A stretch of DNA of 47,492 bases from Planococcus glaciei. GTDB taxonomy: Bacteria; Bacillota; Bacilli; Bacillales_A; Planococcaceae. Position 1 is the stretch's first letter, and every line of letters starts with the position of its first letter. Below are positions 16,588 to 23,675 of the stretch, piece by piece. The notes under the pieces are model-generated. The model saw only the letters and a program-made list of their open reading frames with translations, had not been told where the DNA came from and did not search any database. The position numbers and the translations under genes were made by a program. Location of the stretch: positions 1-47,492 of the forward strand of contig NZ_FNDC01000020.1 of assembly GCF_900099655.1 (NCBI RefSeq). The letters run 5' to 3'.

Positions 16588-17898
16588 ATGAAAACAGATG
16601 TGTTCATTAGTGGTGGAGGAGTCGGCGGCTTAACACTTGCCTTGAAGTTGGCACAGCGCGGCGTGAACGTAACCGTTGCGGAACGTCTGACTTCCAAAAC
16701 TCCTGCTTATAAAGGTGAATTGCTGCAGCCTAAAAGCATGCAGATTTTTGATGGACTGGGACTTTTTGAAGAAATTGAAGAACGTTCCAATGAGATCAAA
16801 GTGCTCGATATGCTGGAATTGTCCAGCACTCTGGCAGTCCGCGATCAATCTTTTTTGGATTATAGTGTGCTTCCGGGAAAATACAATGCCGCTTATATGG
16901 CGCATCACGAAGAACTGAAATCGATTCTTCGTGAGGCCGCTTCACAATACCCCAATTTTTCTTATTTAGGTGGAACTACCGTAAAGAAAATTGATGGAAA
17001 TGCCGCCCATTTGCAAAAAGGCAAAGAAAAACTGGAAGTACAGGCTGATTATTTTATAGGAGCCGAGGGCAGGGCATCGGTTACGCGAAAAGCGATGGAC
17101 ATTGAGATAAAACAAACCACTTACAACCATCATTTCTTAACCGTCACCTTTCCGCGTGCTGAAAATTTCCGGGATGGAAAAATCATTTCGACGTACAACC
17201 GGTTTTTGGGTTTGTTTCCTTTGCCGGACAACCAGGTACGAAGCGTGTACTTGATACCGGAAGGAGACTACCAAGAGTTGAAAGAAAAACCAATCAGCCA
17301 TTTCCATAAACTTTATACAGATTTGGCGCCTTCCATTGATGGCTATGTCCAACAATTGCAGGACTGGAAGAAAATCCAGTTAATGATTCCGGTCATGTTC
17401 CATGCCCCATCCTATGTAAAAGAGAATAAAGTGATTATTGGAGATGCCGCCCATGCGGTGCATCCGATGGCAGGGGAAGGCATGAATATGGCCATTCAAG
17501 ATGCGGATGTGCTAGGCGAGCTGCTGGCCGATATGGCCGAATCCGGAAAACGGAGCCCTGAAAATCTGCACTGGTTTGAAAAAGTGCGTTATAAACGGGC
17601 TGAACACGTAATCCAGCTGAGCCATTTGTCGGCACTGGCCTATTCATTTCCTTTCCGGACCGTTAGTTATCTGCGGACACGGACAGTTGAACGCATGGAA
17701 GAAGATCCAATCCTTCACTTTAAGCAGATGCTGAATGTTTCAGGTCTCGGCATGTGGAAAGAAAACGTCCGAGACCGTTTTATCCAAGGCGGAATTATGC
17801 CTGTTCGGCGAAGCAGGGATTTAACTTCAGATACAAAAGAATTGAAATATTTCACCAGAGAAGAAGATTATCCGTGGAAAGTGGAGGGACTTTTATGA
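16588..17898 (+). CDS. FAD-dependent monooxygenase (UbiH/PHBH-like group)
   Basis: A 436-residue flavoprotein hydroxylase. An N-terminal Rossmann motif SGGGVGGL (about 8-15) binds the ADP part of FAD, a GAEGR segment in the middle corresponds to the family's DG motif, and GDAAHAVHPMAGEGMNMAIQDA (from about 285) binds the ribityl and pyrophosphate parts. The ATG at 16588 follows AAGGAG by eight to nine bases. It overlaps the next gene by four bases, a methyltransferase with an O-methyltransferase-like layout. The inferred job of the pair is to hydroxylate and then methylate an aromatic or quinone-like compound. The substrate is not identifiable here, and no synthase gene is adjacent. Confidence 0.85.
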   Translation: MKTDVFISGGGVGGLTLALKLAQRGVNVTVAERLTSKTPAYKGELLQPKSMQIFDGLGLFEEIEERSNEIKVLDMLELSSTLAVRDQSFLDYSVLPGKYNAAYMAHHEELKSILREAASQYPNFSYLGGTTVKKIDGNAAHLQKGKEKLEVQADYFIGAEGRASVTRKAMDIEIKQTTYNHHFLTVTFPRAENFRDGKIISTYNRFLGLFPLPDNQVRSVYLIPEGDYQELKEKPISHFHKLYTDLAPSIDGYVQQLQDWKKIQLMIPVMFHAPSYVKENKVIIGDAAHAVHPMAGEGMNMAIQDADVLGELLADMAESGKRSPENLHWFEKVRYKRAEHVIQLSHLSALAYSFPFRTVSYLRTRTVERMEEDPILHFKQMLNVSGLGMWKENVRDRFIQGGIMPVRRSRDLTSDTKELKYFTREEDYPWKVEGLL

Positions 17899-18881
17899 TT
17901 GATGTGATGAAAATGTTTAAGGCTCGTATGTATATGAAGCGCAATGAGCCGTTTTTATATAGCTGGCACGCTTATGTAGGGTACGAATTGGATTTGTTTA
18001 AAGCTTTTGAACGCCCGGTGACCCAATTTGATGTTGCGGACGCCCTTCAATTGGATGAGGATTTGCTGCACCAATGGGTAAGTGTGGGAGTCTCAATCGG
18101 CCACTTGAAAGAAGCCGGGAGAGGGCGCTACAAAGTGTGGAACACCTGGAAATTGCCGAAACCGAAAGGCAATAATTCGTCCGGCGTTTTGTTGAAGGAA
18201 ATGATGGAGCTCCACATCCCGACTTTGCTCAGTTACCCCGAAATGATGCGGAATCAAAACCGGCGCCATTTTGATGAAGAAAAACATGCTCCCACTGTGG
18301 CGGAAACCAGCCGTTTGCTTGAAGTACTGGCTATGCCGAAAATGTCCAAGCGTATTCGGGAAAACAGGAGCCGCACCGTTCTCGACATCGGATGTGGAGA
18401 AGCTGGATATATCAAAAAGCTAGCTGACCGTTTTCCTGACACCCAATTTACCGGCATTGAAATCAGTCCGGCAGTCGTGGAAACCGCTAAGGAATTGACC
18501 GCTGGCAATGACAATATTGTCATTGAAAATGCAGACTTGTGGCAGTATCAGCCTGAACGCCTGCAGGATATGGTCATGATGAACAACGTCATCCACTATA
18601 TCGACCTGGAAAAGCGGCAGGCGCTGTTCACGGAACTGGCCACCTGGCTTGAGAAAGATGGCATTCTTTCAGTTGTCACCCCAATCGCCGGCAGCAGCGA
18701 AGACCCGCCTTTTGCAAATGTCTTCAACAGCTTTTTCTCTTCTTTCGACAACCTCTACCGCCTGCCGACCAGACAGGAACTGGCGGAATGGGGCGAAGAA
18801 GCAGGACTCACCATGCTCGGCATCAAAACCGTCATCAAAGAAGGCAGCTGGTACATCGCGCAGTATCAAAAGAAAAGCTGA
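17895..18881 (+). CDS. Class I SAM-dependent methyltransferase, O-methyltransferase-like
   Basis: A 328-residue protein. The first 100 residues or so look like the winged-helix dimerisation domain of small-molecule O-methyltransferases (QFDVADALQLDEDLLHQWV). Then comes a Rossmann domain with motif I VLDIGCGEAGY near residues 162-172 and an acidic ribose-binding residue in GIEISPAVVE. MVMMNNVIHYI and the KDGILSVVTP strand fit motifs II and III. The ATGA overlap with the monooxygenase gene indicates coupled expression. Its last codons and stop lie inside the first copy of a 21-bp direct repeat that bounds the repeat element downstream, so the present C-terminus may not be the ancestral one. Confidence 0.82.
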   Translation: MIDVMKMFKARMYMKRNEPFLYSWHAYVGYELDLFKAFERPVTQFDVADALQLDEDLLHQWVSVGVSIGHLKEAGRGRYKVWNTWKLPKPKGNNSSGVLLKEMMELHIPTLLSYPEMMRNQNRRHFDEEKHAPTVAETSRLLEVLAMPKMSKRIRENRSRTVLDIGCGEAGYIKKLADRFPDTQFTGIEISPAVVETAKELTAGNDNIVIENADLWQYQPERLQDMVMMNNVIHYIDLEKRQALFTELATWLEKDGILSVVTPIAGSSEDPPFANVFNSFFSSFDNLYRLPTRQELAEWGEEAGLTMLGIKTVIKEGSWYIAQYQKKS

Positions 18882-19260
18882 AATGGCCGTTAAGATTCGA
18901 AAGGCGTAAGATGAGCTGCCGAAGAGGCGTGTCTTCAGCCGCACAGGCAGTTCGGCTTACGACCCGACAATCTGGCCATTGAAGCTGGACAAAAGAAAAG
19001 CTGAAGCGCCTGGTCAGCCCCGAATCGAGAAAAGCGGAAGTGCCTGCTCAGCTCTGACAGGCATAAGACGGACCAATGGAGTGGCAATTTTTGCCGCGTA
19101 ATTGGGCGGGCTTATGTCCCGAAGAGCTAGGCACTGGAGACTAGACAAGCGCTGGAGGGCTTGCCGAAGATGGTGCTCTTTGCCATCGCCGGAAAGACCG
19201 AAGCGACTCGAGGGGCTAGGTGCTGAAGCTGGACAATAAGAAAAGCTGAAATGGCCGTTT
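18871..19260. repeat. Composite intergenic inverted-repeat element with a nested copy
   Basis: About 390 bases of non-coding, GC-rich sequence built of dyad units of the kind scattered between Bacillales genes (AAAGCGGAAG...AGCCCC ... GGGGCTAGG...GGAGCTAGACAA). A 21-bp direct repeat begins at 18871 and again at 19239. Unit A (18882-18980) has arms AATGGCC/GGCCATT and CGTAAG/CTTACG. Unit B has outer arms AGCGCCT (19005-19011) and AGCCCC (19016-19021) pairing with GGGGCT (19212-19217) and AGGTGCT (19218-19224). Inside B lies unit C with arms AGTGCCT (19039-19045)/AGGCACT (19129-19135), AGCTC/GAGCT and CATAAG/CTTATG. No ORF of note is present. Confidence 0.75.
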
Positions 19261-19274
19261 CTTTTTAAAAAACA

Positions 19275-19323
19275 AAAACCCCTTGGACTTCAGGAAACTC
19301 CTGAAAACCAAGGGGCCTTTTAT
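19275..19323. terminator. Bidirectional terminator beside yfkK
   Basis: CCCCTTGG and CCAAGGGG form the outer stem, and CAGGA/TCCTG continue it beyond an internal loop. T runs lie on both sides when read in each direction. The yfkK stop codon (19320-19322) lies at its right edge. Confidence 0.85.
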
Positions 19324-19541
19324 TTGCGCAATGAACCAAGTTCCTGCGCGATTGCCTGCATTTCGTTTGGCGTAATGTTGTCGCGGCTTGCGACCATTTC
19401 ATACAGTTCTTTCAAGTCTTCGTATTTCGATGAATTGAAGTGTTCAGGTTTCATTGCGTCGGAATTGACCATGCGCAATTTTGCTTTTATTTCTTCAATC
19501 ATGAAAGAAACATTTTCGTTTGACGGTTGTGAGAGGTCCAT
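19320..19541 (-). CDS. yfkK: DUF1128 family protein YfkK
   Basis: A 73-residue acidic helical protein of the DUF1128 family, whose B. subtilis member is YfkK (about 71 residues). MIEEIKAKLRMVN, YEDLKELYEMV and the conserved ending AIAQELGSLRK are recognisable. No function is known. AGGCAGGAA lies upstream of the ATG. It is 58 bases downstream of the symporter gene on the same strand. Confidence 0.82.
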   Translation of the reverse strand: MDLSQPSNENVSFMIEEIKAKLRMVNSDAMKPEHFNSSKYEDLKELYEMVASRDNITPNEMQAIAQELGSLRK

Positions 19542-19599
19542 AATGGATTCCTGCCTTTCGATAGGGTATAACCCATCATTTCACTGTTCAAAAAAAATG

Positions 19600-20976
19600 T
19601 CAATTGCCAATGCGTGCTGCTTCTTTCGCTTCTGCTTTTTCTTCTTTGATTTTTGCCACAATGCGTTTCGTTTCAAGCGCAATGACACCCGATAGACCGA
19701 GAAGCCCAATCAAGTTCGGCAGAGCCATTAATCCGTTCATAATATCTGAGAACATCCAGACCACATCAAGAGAAACGGTTGCACCAATGAATACTACCGC
19801 AATAAAGGCGACGCGGTAAACGATCAAAAGGCTCGGATTTTTAAATAGATACTGGAAACATTTCTCGCCGTAGTACGACCAGCCGATGATCGTTGAAGAA
19901 GCAAAGAAAATGAGTCCAATCGCGACGACAATCGGACCGATTGGCCCTAGGAATTGTTCGAAGGCCGCCGTTGTCAGTGCGGAACCTTCCAGCGACTTGT
20001 CGGTATACATGCCCGACATGACGATGGTGATGCCGGTGATGGAACAGATGATCAAAGTATCGATAAATACTTGGGTCATCGATACAAGGGCTTGGCGACC
20101 AGGCATATCTGTCTTGGCAGCCGCTGCGGCAATAGGAGCGGAACCGAGGCCGGCTTCATTGGAGAAGACCCCTCGGGCGACCCCGTATCGGATCGCGGCA
20201 CCGATTGCGCCGCCTACTGCAGCTTCGCCGGTAAAGGCAGAAGTGAGGATCGTGCCGATTGCCGGCAAGATCAATTCAACGTTCATTACCATAATAACCG
20301 CCCCGGCAATGATATAGAACAATGCCATAAACGGAACAAAGTAGGAAGTAACTTTTCCGATTGTCGTGATGCCGCCTAAAATGACTGCAGCTGCGAAAAC
20401 CGTCAAAATGATGCCGGTAATCCAGGTCGGTACGTTAAACGTATCCCGGACTACTGCAGCAACCGAGTTCGACTGTGTCCCGTTGCCGATGCCGAACGCA
20501 GCAATGGAACCGAAGATGGCAAATAACACGCCCAGCCATTTCTGTTTCAAGCCGTGCTCCAGATAATACATCGGTCCGCCGGCCATCAAACCTCTGGCAT
20601 CGACGACACGGTATTTGACTGCAAGTACAGCTTCTCCGTACTTGGTTGCCATCCCGAAGAAGGCCGACATCCACATCCAGAAGACGGCACCCGGTCCGCC
20701 TAAAATGACGGCTGTTGCAACACCGACGATATTACCGGTGCCGACTGTTGCAGCCAGCGCGGTTGAGAGCGCCTGGAAATGGCTGATGTCGCCCTCTGAT
20801 TTTGTATCCTGGTTTTTGGTGAATACCAGCTTTAATGCATAAGGTAAATAACGAACTTGTAAAAGGCCTAAACGAATAGTTAAAAAGATTCCTGTTCCCA
20901 CCAATAAAACCAGAAGAGGTGGACCCCAAACAAAACTGCTGATGCTGCCCAAAATTGATTCTAATCGCTCCATCAT
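19600..20976 (-). CDS. alsT: Sodium:alanine/glycine symporter (AGCS family)
   Basis: A 458-residue membrane carrier with about 11 transmembrane segments that imports alanine or a related amino acid with Na+. Family features are the N-terminal WGPPLLVLLVGTGIFLTIRL, the AATVGTGNIVGVATA and GGPGAVFWMW motifs and the PMYYLEHG segment. Start is the ATG at 20976, behind AAAAAGGGGAA; an ATG at 20973 is equally close. The frame continues to 21024 but without a ribosome site. The substrate is inferred from the family and could also be glutamine. Confidence 0.88.
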   Translation of the reverse strand: MMERLESILGSISSFVWGPPLLVLLVGTGIFLTIRLGLLQVRYLPYALKLVFTKNQDTKSEGDISHFQALSTALAATVGTGNIVGVATAVILGGPGAVFWMWMSAFFGMATKYGEAVLAVKYRVVDARGLMAGGPMYYLEHGLKQKWLGVLFAIFGSIAAFGIGNGTQSNSVAAVVRDTFNVPTWITGIILTVFAAAVILGGITTIGKVTSYFVPFMALFYIIAGAVIMVMNVELILPAIGTILTSAFTGEAAVGGAIGAAIRYGVARGVFSNEAGLGSAPIAAAAAKTDMPGRQALVSMTQVFIDTLIICSITGITIVMSGMYTDKSLEGSALTTAAFEQFLGPIGPIVVAIGLIFFASSTIIGWSYYGEKCFQYLFKNPSLLIVYRVAFIAVVFIGATVSLDVVWMFSDIMNGLMALPNLIGLLGLSGVIALETKRIVAKIKEEKAEAKEAARIGN

Positions 20977-21032
20977 ATTTCCCCTTTTTGTGTATAGTGT
21001 GGTGTTGCCCTTTTTTTTCACCACCTTTAGAG

Positions 21033-21052
21033 TTAATATTCCGAAATATTAA
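21033..21052. promoter_or_regulatory. Perfect 8-bp palindrome between the symporter and YtxH-like genes
   Basis: TTAATATT and AATATTAA arms flank a four-base centre. No T run follows and it lies in the divergent intergenic region, so an operator for an unknown regulator is more likely than a terminator. AT-rich palindromes can arise by chance. Confidence 0.4.
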
Positions 21053-21094
21053 AGAAAGAGTCAAGGTTTTTCTGAAAAATAAAATTTACTATGT

Positions 21095-21120
21095 GTTTAA
21101 ATTTCTGGAGATTAGGGAAA
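21095..21120 (+). promoter_or_regulatory. SigB-type general stress promoter
   Basis: GTTTAA (21095-21100) and GGGAAA (21115-21120) separated by 14 bases fit the SigB consensus GTTTAA-N12-15-GGGTAT except for one base in the -10. It lies 46 bases before the ATG of a YtxH-like gene, a family under SigB control in B. subtilis. Confidence 0.65.
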
Positions 21121-21165
21121 ATCCAAAAGAGACGCAAGTACTACAATTACTGGGAGGAATTCAGG

Positions 21166-21702
21166 ATGAGCCAAAACAAACTATTAACAGGATTACTTAT
21201 GGGAGCTGCGGTTGGTGTAATCGTATCTTTATTAGACCGCAACACGCGAAATGATGTAGTGAACAAATCGAAAAAAGTGGGCAGCAGTGCTCAATATTAT
21301 GCTCAAAATAGAAAAGAACTAGTGAATGCTGTACAGCAGCAGACTGAAAGAGTTCAAAATCTTTATTCCCGTATTTCTGAAGACGCTTCTTACGTGGGAG
21401 AAAAAGTAAACGAATTGAAAGACTTGACTCCACATGTAAAAGAACTGGCAATGGAAACAAAAGAAGCATTTGTTGATACGAAAGATGCAGTCATCGATTC
21501 TAAAGATGACGTGTTGTCAGCTTTGAAAGAAGACAGCCCGTCTGCTACTTCATCTTTGACTGAAGGAAATGATTCAAGTTCTACTGGATCCGGGTCTAAC
21601 TTTGGATCAACTTCAAATTCGTCGGCTGGATCAACGGCAGGATCGGCGTCAGGATCAACTTCAGGTTATAATTCCGGCACAAATTCTTCAAAAAAGGCCT
21701 AA
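21166..21702 (+). CDS. YtxH-like general stress protein with Ser/Gly-rich tail
   Basis: A 178-residue protein. Residues about 5-22 form a single glycine-rich membrane segment (LLTGLLMGAAVGVIVSLL) followed by D-R-N-T-R, the pattern of YtxH proteins. Residues 35-125 form a long, charged, probably helical region. The last 55 residues are low-complexity Ser/Gly/Thr/Asn with short GSxSG repeats and are probably disordered. GGGAGG lies eight bases before the ATG at 21166. The upstream SigB-type promoter suggests stress induction. The tail is longer than I recall for YtxH, so the similarity is mainly N-terminal. Confidence 0.72.
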   Translation: MSQNKLLTGLLMGAAVGVIVSLLDRNTRNDVVNKSKKVGSSAQYYAQNRKELVNAVQQQTERVQNLYSRISEDASYVGEKVNELKDLTPHVKELAMETKEAFVDTKDAVIDSKDDVLSALKEDSPSATSSLTEGNDSSSTGSGSNFGSTSNSSAGSTAGSASGSTSGYNSGTNSSKKA

Positions 21703-21752
21703 TTCCGATAGAAACGAAAAACAAAGGCCATGTTTCAGAACCGGAAGAGCGG

Positions 21753-22667
21753 TTGCACAATCTGGCGGTAAGCCATGATGTCACAACCGGAAAAGGGTTT
21801 TTGAAAGAAGTATTTAAACGAATAAATGATATAGACGTTTTAGGATTAGGAGCGCAATTAGCGTTCTTTTTCCTGTTGTCCATATTTCCGCTTCTTATTT
21901 TTGTTATCACATTGCTGCCGTATTTAAATATCTCGGAAGACCAAGTTTATAGTTTTCTGGAAGAAGTTGCACCAGGCGAAGTCTATGTTCTAATTCAAGA
22001 AACTTTGACTGAAATACTGACAAAGCAAAATGGCGGTCTGCTTTCTTTCGGGATCATTGCGACGATCTGGTCAGCAAGCCTCGGTATGGACGCACTGATA
22101 AAATCGCTGAACTTTTCTTACGGGGTTGAGGAAAACCGCCCGCTGCTGATTGCACGCGGCATGTCGATCCTTTCCACTATTTTGATGATTTTCATTTTGA
22201 TCGTAGCGCTTGTTTTGCCGATTTTCGGGCGGCAAGTCGGACTTATTATTTTTACATTTCTTGGATTGGAGGAAGGGTTCCTGGAATTATGGGGGGCCAT
22301 TCGTTTTACCATTCCATCATTGATCATTTTTGCGGTATGTGCAGTTATATACTGGATTGCGCCAAACATACGGTTGAACGTTAAAAGCGTTATTGCCGGA
22401 GCCGGGTTTACAGCAATCGGATGGATTGTCATTTCTTATGTTTTTTCCATCTACATCAATAACTTCGCCAACTTCTCGGCAACATACGGCAGTATTGGCG
22501 GTATTATTGTGCTGATGCTTTGGCTGTATTTATCAGCAATGCTTTTGTTGGTAGGGGGGCAGATCAATGCCGTCATGCAGGGAAGAAGCGACATGATCGC
22601 CACCAAAAAGAAAAAGCGCCGCCGGCTTTTACGGCTTAAAAGAAAAAAAACGATTCGCGCCAAGTGA
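21753..22667 (+). CDS. YihY/UPF0761 (BrkB-like) membrane protein
   Basis: A membrane protein of up to 304 residues with six hydrophobic segments, related to YihY/BrkB and B. subtilis YfkH. LGAQLAFFFLLSIFPLLIF is the typical first segment, and TYGSIGGIIVLMLWLYLSAMLLLVGGQINAV is the conserved C-terminal part. The tail is strongly basic (KKKKRRRLLRLKRKK). The start is uncertain: no ATG is available, TTG at 21753 with GGAAG upstream is the best candidate, and the frame is open back to 21672. It lies 50 bases after the YtxH-like gene and may share the stress promoter. The stop is in the loop of the terminator. Confidence 0.8.
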   Translation: MHNLAVSHDVTTGKGFLKEVFKRINDIDVLGLGAQLAFFFLLSIFPLLIFVITLLPYLNISEDQVYSFLEEVAPGEVYVLIQETLTEILTKQNGGLLSFGIIATIWSASLGMDALIKSLNFSYGVEENRPLLIARGMSILSTILMIFILIVALVLPIFGRQVGLIIFTFLGLEEGFLELWGAIRFTIPSLIIFAVCAVIYWIAPNIRLNVKSVIAGAGFTAIGWIVISYVFSIYINNFANFSATYGSIGGIIVLMLWLYLSAMLLLVGGQINAVMQGRSDMIATKKKKRRRLLRLKRKKTIRAK

Positions 22668-22696
22668 TTACTCCTTGGCGTGAATCGTTTTTTATT
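22646..22696. terminator. Bidirectional terminator between the YihY-type and small coiled-coil genes
   Basis: AAACGATTCGCGCCAAG and CTTGGCGTGAATCGTTT form a 17-bp stem with one wobble pair, followed by T. The 5' arm is the end of the YihY-type coding sequence, and the stop TGA is in the loop. Confidence 0.9.
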
Positions 22697-22886
22697 ATTC
22701 GCCGCTTGGGCGTGATTTGAACTGTTGCATCTTATCATCCAGTTCATCGACCATGGCAATCAAGCGGTCAATATCTTCAAGTTCGGCAGTTTCAGGCTCG
22801 ATGGCATCCAATACTTCCAAAAACATGTTTAAGCGCTGCTTCATGTAAGTGACTTGCTGTTCTTTATTTGTTATGGATTTACCCAT
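22695..22886 (-). CDS. Small helical protein, SE1561-like
   Basis: A 63-residue protein that looks like a short coiled coil: EQQVTYMKQRLNMFLEVLDAI, then a conserved-looking ELEDIDRLIAMVDELDDKM. It resembles the SE1561 family of small Bacillales/Staphylococcus proteins of unknown function. The ATG at 22886 follows AAGAGGTG by six bases; the frame to 22940 has no ribosome site. Its stop overlaps the terminator shared with the convergent gene. Confidence 0.65.
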   Translation of the reverse strand: MGKSITNKEQQVTYMKQRLNMFLEVLDAIEPETAELEDIDRLIAMVDELDDKMQQFKSRPSGE

Positions 22887-23215
22887 TCGGAACACCTCTT
22901 TTCGCCTGTTAATGATAGCTGAAAACTGTAAGAAATTCAATAAAAGCTAGGTAAAAAGCGTTATTTTAATCATTTAAATGTTTTGAATATTTACTTTATT
23001 TATTTTTCATGTTAAGGTAATGTTAATCAAATGAGAGGGGAGGCCGAAGTGAATCGTCGAAACCAATCGCTGTAGGAAGATGAAGGAGGGGGTTCGAACA
23101 TTTCACCGGCAGCTTAGCCGAAGAAATCGAGTTATGAAAATTCAATTGGATATTGCAAAAACTTAAAGGCTCAGCCGGAATCTGAAACCAGATACGGACT
23201 GAGCCTAATTTATGT
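22887..23215. other. Intergenic region with possible short transcript and short ORFs
   Basis: A stretch of 329 bases without a clear gene. The left half is AT-rich and contains TGTTAA twice (23010-23015, 23021-23026), five bases apart, which on the minus strand reads as two PhoP-box-like TTAACA hexamers. On the plus strand the sequence from about 23031 carries strong ribosome-site-like purine runs (23036-23043, 23082-23092) and tiny ORFs of 14 codons (23031-23075) and 28 codons (23080-23166), then runs into the stem at 23166-23212. None of these ORFs is convincing by itself. Confidence 0.4.
23166..23212. terminator. Terminator downstream of the OsmC-family gene
   Basis: AGGCTCAG and CTGAGCCT pair over eight bases with CCG/CGG extending the stem. 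On the minus strand a T-rich stretch follows (CCTTTAAGTTTTT), so it ends the OsmC transcript; the plus-strand tail is only weakly T-rich. Confidence 0.7.
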
Positions 23216-23596
23216 TTACAGAACTTCATAAGTTTCATTGATTTCTATTGAGTGTTCCATGGTTCGCACCATCGAACAGTTCTTGCGCGTCAATTCCATT
23301 ACACGCGGCATTTTCGCTGGATCAATATCGCCTTTTAACGTGAAATGCAAATGCACTTTGGAAACCCGGCTGGCTTCTTCTTCAATGCGGACCACATCTT
23401 TTACTTCAATCTGGATATCTTCTGCAGGCATCCTCATTTTCTCCAACACTTTCCGCATGACGCCTCCGCTGCAGACCGCCAACGAAGAGACAAGCAGCTG
23501 ATAAGGCCGATACCCATATTCTTCGTTGCCTGATATTAAAAGCTCCCCGAACGGCAAAGTTCCGGTAAAGCCGTTTTCGTTCATTGAAAATTTCAT
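23216..23596 (-). CDS. OsmC-family protein
   Basis: A 126-residue protein of the OsmC/Ohr superfamily of thiol peroxidases that reduce organic hydroperoxides. The two conserved cysteines of the fold are Cys42 (SSLAVCSGGV) and Cys107 (TRKNCSMV). It is shorter than classic Ohr (about 140) and resembles the YhfA-like branch, whose substrates are less clear. AAGGAGG lies eight bases upstream of the ATG at 23596. It is divergent from the MFS gene. No OhrR-type regulator is adjacent. Confidence 0.85.
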   Translation of the reverse strand: MKFSMNENGFTGTLPFGELLISGNEEYGYRPYQLLVSSLAVCSGGVMRKVLEKMRMPAEDIQIEVKDVVRIEEEASRVSKVHLHFTLKGDIDPAKMPRVMELTRKNCSMVRTMEHSIEINETYEVL

Positions 23597-23675
23597 CTAT
23601 CGTCGCCTCCTTATGGTAAAATTGTATCTGAATTCTAACGAAAGATAAAAGAACGTGCTTGAGCAGGAGGTCCAG

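Noticed and set aside
19886..20379. Two overlapping plus-strand ORFs of about 140 codons opposite the alanine symporter gene
   Set aside because: Antisense frames of a well-supported membrane protein gene, rich in residues expected from the complement, with no ribosome site.
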